DNA from: Phalacrocorax aristotelis
Lineage: Eukaryota > Chordata > Aves > Suliformes > Phalacrocoracidae
DNA: 64,000 nt
Direction: 5' to 3'
Assembly: GCF_949628215.1 (NCBI RefSeq)
Contig: NC_134276.1
Location: 69,356,233-69,420,232, forward strand
The notes below the pieces were generated by a model. The model worked only from the letters and a program-made list of their open reading frames with translations. It did not search any database and was not told the origin of the DNA. Both the position numbers and the translations under genes were made by a program. Below, in pieces: positions 13,701-24,841 of the stretch. The stretch's first letter is position 1. The number at the start of each line of letters is the position of its first letter.

Positions 13701-15199
13701 TCTTTTACTTTTAGTATTTTTCTAATTTTGGAATTCTCTTCTAATTCCTCCATTGGTAAAAAAAAAAAAATCCCTAATAAAAACATTGGCATAAAATAAT
13801 ACAAAAGAAGGTTGAAGGTTCTCAAGAAGTCATTCAGTTCACAGTATCAAGTAGACACACACTCGTTCCACAGAAGTTAATCTACCATTTTTTTTAGTTT
13901 TCAGTGGTGTGGTTTCATAATGGCGTTTAAAGAGACACAACAAATCCCAAAGTATAGAGCAAATGAACAATGTGGATGTTCTGCAGCACAAGAACCATTC
14001 TCCTTAACAAATATTTCCCTCCCTGCTGTTGTAAGGGAAGTATCTTAGATTCTGGTAAATTCCAGAGCCTTGAAACCAAATGCTACAAGACCTATATTTG
14101 TTGACACATATACTACATTTCCTGTCAGTTATGGCTGGAAAGAAGAAGACATCTGCTCTGGGAATTGCCTCATGGTGGAGAAGAGGCAGCGGACAATCTC
14201 TAAAAGGATATGGTTATTCAATATTTGAATGTTATCCTCTCCATCATTTTTGACTGACGTTGTCCATTCACTGATGCTAAAATTTGAAAAGTTTTGAGAA
14301 ATACATAGCTGCAACCTGTGAAACAGATATCTGCTTCCCTGTGCTGTTAAAAATTTTTTTAAAATAACATTTGTTCATTTTTTAAAGAACTAGTAAACGC
14401 CTCTGGTAGAGAAATTCCAATATCAAACTCATTAAAAATTGCTGTACACCACCTCATTCTGAAAAAGATGAGGCTTACTCAAGTGTCACCCAGCTGTGAG
14501 TCTTTGTCCAGACTGTAATGCCTGGGCAAAGTCGTTAAATAAGAAATAATTGCCAAGCTGCAATTATATGCAACAGCTGCTTATGTTCTGGATGTCTTAG
14601 AGGCCTCGGGTGAGAGCAGAGAGAAGTCATGGTGAGCCATGTTGTTTTTATCATGGTCCTGTGGATCTCTGTGTCTACCTCGCTGGGCTTCTCAGCAACT
14701 GGGTGTTTCTAACTTGCCCGTAAGAGTATGAACAGAAGACCCAGCAACAGCTTTCAGTCCTTTCTCTGCAGCAGAACTCAAAGAGGTTTGAAAGAGAACA
14801 GTTCCTCCTCACTGAAATTCTTGCCACTGGAGACTTGTAGGGTTTGTTATTTCTGCTTCTTTCCAAAAGCATAAGACCATGAGATGCTGTGAGCTTAGCT
14901 GTGCTGTTGTAGTGTGGCTCATTCCCTGCCATTCCTGAAGCATCTGCGTCAATCCTTCCTCCCCAAAAAGCAGTCTCAGATGGAAAGCAGCTGGTTCAAG
15001 GGAAACAACCGTTATCCTGATGTAATATGGTCTAGAAATAAAAAAGTGTTTTGAAGAACCAAATGTACTGGAGATATAGCTTTCCCTTTCCATTGGAGGA
15101 ATGGAACTAATGCAGCACTTTGGTAGATTGCCTACGAGCTCAGAGTCCCCATTAGCTGCTCAGCAAATAATTCCCAGGAATGCAGGGTAGGGAAAGTGG
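4788..15199. other. Intergenic, no gene recognised
   Basis: AT-biased sequence with a few mildly GC-richer patches near 6400-7110 and 7640-7900. AT-rich blocks at about 7960-8240 and 8440-8740 resemble conserved regulatory sequence. A 154-codon open frame at 8816-9280 on the minus strand is unexplained. Homopolymers: 13 A at 12244-12256 and 13 A at 13757-13769. T/G-rich tract near 9914-9946. Confidence 0.7.
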
Positions 15200-15250
15200 G
15201 TAGGTGAATCCTGAAGGCCCCTTCCAACCCAATTTGCCACGCTACTCTGA
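15200..15250 (+). mobile_element. Probable degraded CR1 3'-end fragment, plus strand
   Basis: The stretch GGTGAATCCTGAAGGCCCCT followed by TCCAACCCAATTTG resembles the CR1 3' tail in forward direction. Flanking similarity is weak, so this is an old fragment or a chance match. Confidence 0.45.
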
Positions 15251-18200
15251 TGGCAATCCGGCATTCTCCGTAGTGGAGCAGACCTGAAGATTTTGGTAAT
15301 CTTTAGCAGACTGTTCTTCCCTGTTTGACTGTCACCAGAACCATCAGTGCTGCCATTAACATTGCTTCAGAAATTGCTGCTATTCCAAAATTTTCATCTG
15401 CTCCTACACCAGAGCTCTCTGGAATGCTTCAGAAACTCTCAGCAGATGTGTCCTTATCAAACTAGCAACATCACAGTCGCAACAGGAATCAGCATGCTCA
15501 ATTAGTCTTAATGTACTGTATTTGCGTTACTAATTTAATAGCCGTGCAACCTTTCCTGCAGCAGCTGTTAGTGCAGCAAGGTCATCAACTCTGTCATTAG
15601 TGCTCAATGACAGAGAGAACTGGCAACATGCAGAGTCTACTCAGAAGACCCAGTTTTCCTGAGTGTCACTATTGCTTATTGGTATAGATAGCACTGCTTT
15701 CCTATAGAGTCATTCTGCCCTTTGGTGGGATTGGAACTGGGCTAGTAAATTACAATTCTTCAAACTACACTAATGCCAAAGATGGGAAATACAGTGAAGG
15801 AAGGACTACAGACAAACAAAATAGGGAATTTGTACCTTACTTTCTCAGCAATAGGAAAAAGAAGTCAGAGAAGATGTGTAAAACTGCTGAGTGTCAAGGG
15901 TACTGGTAGGGATCACTTCTGAGGCTTCTAATTAGCTTTGTTAGAATTCAGTTGCCCATAAGGAACCTTTGAAAGAAGTGCAAAATAAACGAGTTAGCTC
16001 AATTAAAGCATCTCATGCAGCAGCATAGGCAGGATAATCCAGAAGAAAACATGTATCTTCTCTGGACCAATTGGACATTGGTCATCTAAACTGAGGTTTG
16101 CCGTGGTTAGCTGGTAATTTATTAATTCTAATTGTCCAATATGTAGACATAGAAACATACATAGAACTAAAATCATGGAACTGTGGATGTTCACAATTCT
16201 GATGCACCCATAGATTCTAATTTTTTAAATTTTTTTATAAATATAGACTGTTTGCTGCAATGCTATGTAGAAGAATAAGAATAGAAAACAGATGAATCAG
16301 GACAACTGATATTGCTCTGGTTGTATCCCAGAACTGACGTCATAGTTTAAGTGGTGACGCCTGCATATAGAGGCCCTCTGGCAAAATAATCACCCCAGCT
16401 GTCTGCCAATCCCCAGACTTTCTAACACACTAAAAAAAAGTGCCTTTTCACCAGACCCGTTCCCAGTCTGGTTCACTGCAGCTGCATGAAAGCCAGAATT
16501 GCTTCTTTCAGCACATGTATGGTGCCTTAGAGTATACAACAAAAATAAAACAGCTCAGCTCTCCAAAGCTAGGTAGGCCACTTACAGCCATGCTCTCTTT
16601 CCCTTACTTGAGCTGAGTATCTGGTGAGCAGTCATGGAGAGCCATCATGGAAGAAAGTACTCAGTAACCTGCACAGAGAAGTAGGCTATGGCCGCCTTTG
16701 CCCTTTTTGCTTCAGTCCCCTACTTGTAAAATTGGAATAAGAGCAGCTCCCTATTCTGTGAGGCTTACTGTAGGTTGCCAGTGCCTGTGGGGCATTCAGC
16801 ATCTGAGGCAGCTTGTAAAATCATTGGCACCAGTGCAAAATGAGTGCAGCTAAGCCTGATGGCTTGATAAAGGGAAGCACGCAGGACAAATCTAAATAGA
16901 TATTTTAAGAGGAACTCTGCTACACCACAATCAACCCAAAAAAGGTGCCTACTAATATTGATTCCTGTGCATTCTTGATCTAGGTAGGGATCTTTACAGA
17001 CAGTGACTGCCTGAAAAAAGCAGATTTTGTGCTTGTTTAAAAACATCTTTAGTCAGGACAGGTCACATTCCAAAACATATATCCTGTGGCACAAGGATGG
17101 TGATGAATAGAGTTGAATTCTCCATCTAGTAAAATGCAGAAGCACACACATCACCACCAAACATCAAATTATCTCAGGGTCAAAGTACTACTGATTTTTC
17201 TTTCTGTAACTATGAAAAAAACCCTCAGTCTCAGACGAATACAAAATATAATAGGACCAATTACCTATTCGGAATTCAATAATACTCTCAGAGACACTCA
17301 AGGTCTGGATACAGGGACTCTCTAGTTGTTCCATGTGCCATGTCTACTCACCCCAGCTCCTTTACCTTAATTGCACATGTATTGACCAGAAGGGGTTGTT
17401 GTGAAAAAACTACCAATTTCTGCTCTCGTGAATTATCTTTCTGTACTTCAGAGGCAGCTGATGACAATCCTATGAACACAAGTTGGCATAATTTCTGGAG
17501 GGGAGGGTTAAATTATACTGAGGTTGATGGTCTGAAAGATCTTCTCTGAGAAAAAAAAAATTAGTTTTAACTATTTGGGTTGTAAAAAAGAAACAATTTC
17601 AGGGTTTGTTTTGCCCTAGACTCTCAATGGAGAGCTAGAGAAACGGCAGGGCTATGATATGACACATACCAAGGAACCCAGATTGATCAAATAAAGCAAA
17701 TGAGATCATTATTCACTGTTTTAAACACCTCAGTTGTGCAATTGGTTGTTGTTTGATTAGAGTTAGTTTACATATATTTAATTAAACCACCCGCAAGAAA
17801 TACTGTCTGTGTGAATCACTCAACACTTCTGCTCTTTCAACTAAATGCTGAACAAATCTTTCAGCAAAGGTATTAAAGACAAGATTTCTGTTCCTGATAT
17901 TTCTAACATTAGGAAGTGAAGCATTTTATTCTCTTGTTTTTTTAAAAGAGAACTGATAAACATTATTATTCTTTGCAGATCACCTGTAGTGAAATAGTAG
18001 GTATGTGCTGACTTGCTGATCCAAAACAAGCTGAATCTGGACCGAGACCAGAGCACTACATTATTTTCTCTCTGTACAGTCACACAGGATGGTATTTGGC
18101 ATGTCAAGATGCAGTGCCATGTGCCAATTTTGTTGATTAACCTTTCCAAAGCAATTGATACATCAAGGCTTTCCCACCATTTGATAAAAATGTTTTACTG

Positions 18201-18688
18201 TGTCCAGGTCAAGTTAAAGCCATGGGGTTTTAAAAACGACTTAGTTCCCTTAATCCTGAACACATTTCATTTCTGTGACACTGAATAAGCATGACTAAAG
18301 GCAATATCAGGAGTTTTCATCAGGGATCATGCTTATCAGCTATTCTTTGCCACCTCTTAATACTCTGCAAAGCACCTACACAAGTAATGGCCTGCTTTTG
18401 CAAATACATTCAATGAATATGCAGGGACCTAAATGTTAGTACTTCTGGTCCTCCAGTTGCAACCCTTGTGTTACCAGGCTTGTACTTCTTCGCTATATTT
18501 CTCCTTTGTGTTCTCTCTCTTCTGTGTTCTCCGTTTTTCATTTATTTCTGTTCCATCTCTGTGACACCATCAGAGAATACAGATTGCTAGGAGCTGACAT
18601 CAATCTTCTGGTAAGCTGTGGTATGGTACCAGTAAAACACATCAAGGGGGAAAATATACTTACAATGACATTTTTATGTTTAGCAGCC

Positions 18689-18713
18689 AAAAAAAAAAAA
18701 AAAAAAAAAAAAA
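18689..18713 (+). repeat. Poly(A) run of 25
   Basis: A run of 25 A is the longest homopolymer in the window. It is followed by a short AG-rich stretch. No retrotransposed gene or element is recognisable directly upstream, so it may be a plain homopolymer or the tail of an unrecognised insertion. Confidence 0.9.
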
Positions 18714-19117
18714 GAGGCAAAGAGGCAGGGAAGTCAGCTCACTGCACTACAAAGCACTTGCTGGTTGGCAGACCGAATTCCTTAATGACATTCTTATTAA
18801 GTTCTTGGTGCTAAATGCTGTTTGCTTTTGCTGTCAGAACTGTCTGCATTAATAATGAGTAACTGTTTGGAAGCTACTTACATAAAGCATTGTTTTCATG
18901 TCACTGCCATGGACAGCATCCCTGGGCAGACTAGAGAGCACCTTGTGAATGAGTTCATTGAACAGTCCTTTTTAAAGCACTTAGGCCGGGACAGAGTTTC
19001 TATGGGCACAGTCACATTGGTCTGGACTACAGCATCTGCAGAATGAAGACCTCTAGACCTAACGTACTCTTCATCTGAGTGGTTTGATATTGTACTTTCA
19101 CTATGTTTGCATTTGAG

Positions 19118-19741
19118 TTAACTCTGCTGCAAAGACAGGCTATTAGCAGTAGTTATAAGAGTAGTGCGCTGAGGTAGTTGCGGGAGACCCTCCAGACAAA
19201 TGTAAACACACTGAGCAAGCCCATGCCCTGGTGTAATAAGGTCCCAGGGGTAGAAGCCTTTTGGCAAGTGGGGAAGGATTCTAACACGTGAGTGAGCTTT
19301 CTGGGTAGTCTTGTAAAATCTTGCAAAAATTACACATTTCCAGAACAAATAAACCAAAGGAAGATGTCTCTTTCCTTCCACACACTGCATTTTCCATCTT
19401 TCTGCTGTTGTCTCAAATATATTGATGCTTTTATTTCTCCCAGGTCGACACCAGCTTTGTACGCAGAACATACAAAGAATACAAAATTCAGAGTCAATGT
19501 CTGACAGCAAAATTTCTACTGTGGAGCTGATTTGCTTGCAGTAATTAGTTACTGTGATGATGTGGTCTGTGTGAGTTCTGGATATTTCTGGGAAGTTGCT
19601 ATCAGTAAATTCTTTCTTTGTGAATAATCTTGTGTGTAAGTGTAATCCGGTAACTGTTGGTGGATCTTCAATATATCTTTTCCAGATAAGGTCAGATGCA
19701 GGTTTAGTTCTAGGCAGCAAAATTGTTTTTGAAAATGGCAA
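19118..19741 (-). other. Unexplained 207-codon open reading frame
   Basis: The minus strand is open for 207 codons from a Met at 19741. I recognise no domain. The sequence has a scatter of Cys, His, Trp and aromatic residues, no signal peptide at the start and no clear repeat. No splice context or promoter is evident, and an overlapping 104-codon frame (19549-19863) lies on the same strand. A rough estimate for a 64-kb window makes one such frame by chance plausible. It is listed as an orphan, not as a gene. Confidence 0.15.
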
Positions 19742-22700
19742 TCTTGGCTTTGAAGAGTGAGCAGTACATAGGCATGTGTTATAGTCCTTCTCAGGTGTAA
19801 CAAGTTATTACCAAGAACAAGTTTTAAGATGTGGAAAAACATGTAGTGGTAATGAGAATTCAAAGGAGAGAAAAGCTATAGAAGAAGCCTACAAACCTCT
19901 AAAAGGAAAAAATGTCAGTCCAACATGCAGTAGTCAAGGTCATGCAGAATTTGTACAAAAAGGTAGAAAAGAGCCTTGCTGGCTGAAGTAAAGCTGCAAG
20001 TATTTACTTATCCCCACATATGTAACCCACACTTGCCCCCCTGGCATGTTGGCGCCTGTGTGATTGTATCACCTGCTTGTTAGTTGTATTCATGGAGCAT
20101 AAAGACAAGCATGACTGAAAACTGCTTAGAGAGACAGATAAAAAGAAGAGATCCTGTATGTACCTCCAAACACCCTTGCATGGTGTATATAGGACAAACT
20201 TTCACACCCCCCAGGATTTGACTTTACTGGAAAGGACCACAGTAACATTGCTTTGGTAACTCAAATGGCAGTAAAACTACACCAAAATTACAAACTGGAA
20301 CCTAACGTACATTTAAAGTTTTACCACTTTTAACTATGGTGGAGAGAGGATGCATAATTTTTTTGCCAGGTTAGTTGGTTATAGGTGCCAAATATTTCAT
20401 ACAGTCCACAGTACACCCCTCAGCTTTCCATAATAAGCCAAAAAGTAACATCATTGTACCACTGTGAGTATATCTCTGGGTGGGTGACTGGGGAAGATAG
20501 AAAATTTATTTCTGACACAATTACAGAAGGAAAAATTGTCAGGTATAGAGAAAGTCTTAGCATGACTAGTCTTTATCCTGTGAGGGTGCCCTCTTCACCT
20601 CTCAAACGACACTTCTTTCTTCAGGAAGTCATTGCACAGTATGATACCCACGCTACTGCTAACAAACCATGCCTGCTGCCATGAATCTCCCTGTCAAGGA
20701 GCAGCAAGGTCCAGCTGCTCCATAAGGAAAAGGCAGTGATGAAGCATGATGAAGCAGCTGGCAGACTGAAGAGACATGCCAGCAAGGGCCGGGTCCCACA
20801 GTACCTGAGTGAGGTGACAGAGAAGGTCCAGTAACAGTAGTCGGCTTAGGCTGAGAGTCCAGCTCACCAGACAAGACCATAGAGATAAAGCAGGACTGAG
20901 ATCAAGCCATGGAGTCAAACCAGCCTGGATAAGGGCCTGGATCAACAGTGCCCATGGCCAGGGACGGGCATGACTGTGACACAACTGCAAGGTACCTTGA
21001 GTGGGGACAAGGGTGAGAGGCACAGCTTAAAAGCAGCTCTGAAGGGAAGGAGTGGGGACCCTCAGCCAAGGCATCTTCCAGCTCCTTCTTCGCAAGAGCT
21101 CTTCTCAACGAGCTGGTCTTCAATGTAGCCAGCTAAGCTCTTGGTTCTAAGGCCAGGCAGGCAAACTCCCATGAGGGGACCCTCTGGACTTCCAACATCA
21201 GCACTTAACATAATGATGACAGTGATGAGCTCTTGGAAGAAATGGGAACAGAGCTTTACTTACAAATGGAATTGTGTATTTTCAGGAAGGCTGTAATGTA
21301 CTTTAAGAGCAATGATGAATTTGAGTGTTTCCTTTGCTCTATGGTCAAAAAAGGCATGTGGCTGCAAGGAGTCTTGTAAACCACATAGGATACTCCATCT
21401 AAGAAAAATAGGAAAATAAGCTGCCATCTGGTTGTGTTCAAAAATGGATAGCGATTGCTGCAGTTTAGGTGAAATCCACTCTATTTCTTAGTGACAGATG
21501 GAAAAAGAATAACCATTCACACAATCACAACAAGACAAGCCTTTATTCTTGGTGTTGAAACCAAACAGACTCCTTGTCAGTGAAAAAAGTTGAATGTGAG
21601 ATACAGCTAGCTAGCTAGATATGCTTTGCAGAAATACAGAATAACAGCTGAACTACCAGATTAATTTAGATACAAAAATTAGTCAAAGACTGAGATAAGA
21701 GCCTTGTTATGAAGTTATTTATAAAATCTCTCTGAACCTATAAAGCAGTCATTCCTCCAAGCTTCCAGATACCACCTTTATTATTTAAATCGCCCAATAC
21801 TGATTTTTCTGGCTGTTCGGCAACCACTCCAACCTGCAACCCCAGGGTATTATAGGTTGCCCCATTGTTTTCCTCTTTTTCATTAAACAAGGAGGAAGAG
21901 AGTTTTGATCTAGACCCATGATGATAACTAGTGTAAGAGAAGGAAGGGCCAGCCAGAATGAAAGACATTCAGAAGAGAACAAGTTCCTCTGGCATTTTGA
22001 GCTAGAGCTGGTAAAGGACTTAATTGCCTAAAAATTGAACCCCAGATCATCTAATACTCAGGCATCTGACCCCAAAGTTGAAGCTATACCCCTGCGCCTG
22101 AGCTCCTTTCAAAATATATGAGGAGAATCAGCTAGCTCATGGTAACACCCATCTGAACAATGAACTGTAATGCATCTCCTGTGATCCTGGCATCAGATAA
22201 GTTGTGTTCCCAGTCAATTCAGAACTTTCAAGGCATCTCCCTATATTGTACTTTTTTGCTATAATGCTGAAGGGTGCGTGAAGATTCCACTAATTTTTCA
22301 ACTTATTATATGCCACTTGATCCTGCAACACAAACGGTTATAGCTAAAGTGGGGTTACAAAGAATATAAAATTAAGACATGCTTACGTATGAATTGCAGA
22401 TACAGCTTTTAGCAAACAGGGTACAACTAGCATTCAGCAAATTCATTTTTCAGTGGAAAGTAGAGAAGACTAGGGGTTTCTGAAATGCATGTTTGGTAGT
22501 GGGATTCGTGCCTGGAATTAGTGCTTCTATGTTTATTTTAAACACCGGAAAAAGGTCTGCACAGAGATGCAGTTTCCCTTAGAACAGCCAGACAAGATTC
22601 TGCTTCAGCATTCATGGACCCTTTGTTTTCAACACCAGTTCGTCTGATCATTAAACATGTGGCTTAACACCGTGTTTATAACAAATCACTCTTAGTGATT

Positions 22701-24257
22701 CACTCTTTTTAAATTTACTTTCCTTATTTTCCTTGCTTTTAACTTGTACCTCAAGGAATTAATCTGATTTCTTGTTTGAGGCTCTTTACTGACTTGGCAG
22801 TGACTCACATTCATAAAAGGCATCTTTTGTATGTGCACTTCCCATTAAATTCCCAGGGAGCAGAAAGACTGTTAAAAAGTGTATTCTGGAAGAGGGGCAA
22901 CATATTAAATATTGAAATATCTGGCTGAATAGCAACCTCTTAGCTCCTGTCTTCCCTCTTCTTGACTTACCTTGCTCCTGCAGGACTGGAGGGAGATAGT
23001 GCTAACATAAATAAAAAAGGGTTTCTCTATCCAAATCAAGCACTGAATAGGTAGCTTAAAAATAGACTTTCCTTAATTTTATCAGATTGAAGTAGAATTA
23101 TATAAACTATATGATCACTTCTGCTGATGAAAGAGATTTTAAACAACATTTCTCTGGGTCTTATTTGGAAAACTGGATGGCTAGATGATAATTACCCTAT
23201 TTCCATTTTGAAGTTATTGCCAGAGGAGGCTCAGCTATTGCAATATAGCAGAGATCAACACCTCACCAGGCTCAAGAGGCAATTAAACTACTGAAGTCTA
23301 AAAACAAATGCAGGCATGAACACTTTTTCAGTGACTTGCATTAATTCTTCTAACAGCTTTATTTACCTTCTTAAAATTGTCTGATCTGTAAACTGGGAAG
23401 ATATTCTTTTGCATGACACTAGTGGAAGCACCATATACATCAAAAGGATGAAAATATTCCCCTAACTAACTGCCTCATGTCTAGTGATTGATTTAAATTA
23501 ATAAACCTGAGCAGGTTCAAGGCAAAGCATTTCAATGGGTAAACTGAAGATCTGAGCTGTATAGTGAGTGCTTGCTCTGGCTTTACTGCAAAGATGCATA
23601 AATTCTGCACTGGTTACTTCACTATATTCAGAGCTCTACCTTTCCACGCTGTCCAGGGGGTATAAAAAGGAAAGGTGCTTGAGGAAGGAAGTTTCTGTGT
23701 GTCTGGGGGAAAATTAACTCTTGAAAAGATGAAGAGTAAAAAATAAGAAACCTTTAAGCAGAAGCAACACCCAGGGACAGGGTCAGTACTGCAAGAGGTA
23801 TTTTGCAGACAAAGTCACTGAAAATACAAATTAGACAGTATAAAAAGCCATAACACTGAAACACCTCCTAGTCCTACCACCCTCTCAGCCTTCGTTATTC
23901 CTATTTGACTAATTAATATCAATAGCATTCTGAGTTTCCAAGCCAAATGGACCAACAGATGGGAAGGAAGCCTTTGCAAGAGCAGTGAGCCATTTCCACT
24001 AAGTGTATGGAAAGCCTGACCAGACCCCTACCTCTAGCCGGACGTTGTAGCCATGTCTGCAGTGCACGTCTGTGTACAAGCCCCAGCTGAAAAGCCCTAT
24101 TCAAGACCACAGGGCACGCTTTTGGAGCTCCTTTCTCTCAGTGGTCTAGCCACATCTACACACAGCAGGGAACATGCTGGGACATGATGCCTGCACTGCA
24201 AACCCAATCAGTATCCAACACCTTTCCAGGTCCCTTCTCTCCTCTCTTGTTTGCACA

Positions 24258-24841
24258 TGTATTGTTTTTGCCTGGGATAGAGTTAATTCTACCCATAGTA
24301 GCTGGTATGGGGGCTGTGTTTTGGATTTGTGACCAAAACAGTGTTGATAACACAGGGATGTTTTAGCTATTGCTGAGCAGTTCTTGCACAGCATCAACAC
24401 TCTTTCTCACACTGCCCCACCAGTGAGCAGGCTGGGGGTGCACGAGAAGCTGGGAGGGGACACAGCCAGGGCAGCTGACCCCAACTGACCAGAGGGATAT
24501 TCCATACCACATGATGTCATGCTGAACAATAAAAGCTGGAGGAAGAAGGAGAAAAGGGCAATATTTGGAGTGATGGTGTTTGTCTTCCCAAGTACCTGTT
24601 ACACATGATGGAGCCCTGCTTTCCTGGGGATGGCTGAACACCTGCCTGCCCATGGGAAGCGGTGAATGAATTCATTACTTTGCTTGTGCACCCAGCTTTT
24701 GCTTTACATATTAAAGTGTCTTTTTCTCAACCCACAAGTTTCCCCACTTTTACCCTCCTGATTCTCTCCCCCTTCCCACTGGTGGGGAGTGAGCAAGCGA
24801 CTGTGTGGGGCTGAGCTGCTGGCTGGGGTTAACCCACAACA
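24258..24841 (+). mobile_element. Solo LTR of an avian endogenous retrovirus (TguLTR5-like)
   Basis: A 584-bp segment starts TGTATTGTTTTTGCC and ends GGGTTAACCCACAACA, giving TG...CA ends. Order on the + strand: U3 with a CRE-like TGATGTCAT (24512-24520), a TATA-like ATAAAA (24529-24534), then R/U5 with an ATTAAA poly(A) signal (24710-24715). I recognise it from memory as the abundant neoavian LTR type named TguLTR5 in zebra finch; the exact subfamily is uncertain. No gag, pol or env sequence flanks it, so it is a solo LTR left by recombination. A clean target duplication is not visible (GCACA left, CACCA right), so boundaries or age are uncertain. It lies about 10 kb upstream of UXS1 in the same orientation. 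Confidence 0.88.

Larger units (their letters stand above)
15251..24257. other. Intergenic, no gene recognised
   Basis: Mostly AT-biased. Holds the 25-A run, a 207-codon open frame on the minus strand at 19118-19741 with no recognised relatives, a GC-richer block at about 20690-21140 and a TATA-like TATAAAAAGG at 23661-23670. No RNA gene or mobile element is recognised with confidence. Confidence 0.65.

Noticed and set aside
18506..18814. 102-codon frame containing a poly-Lys run
   Set aside because: The Lys run is just the 25-A homopolymer read as codons; no conserved sequence on either side.
24363..24653. 96-codon minus-strand open frame
   Set aside because: It lies antisense within the solo LTR and is a chance frame of that element.
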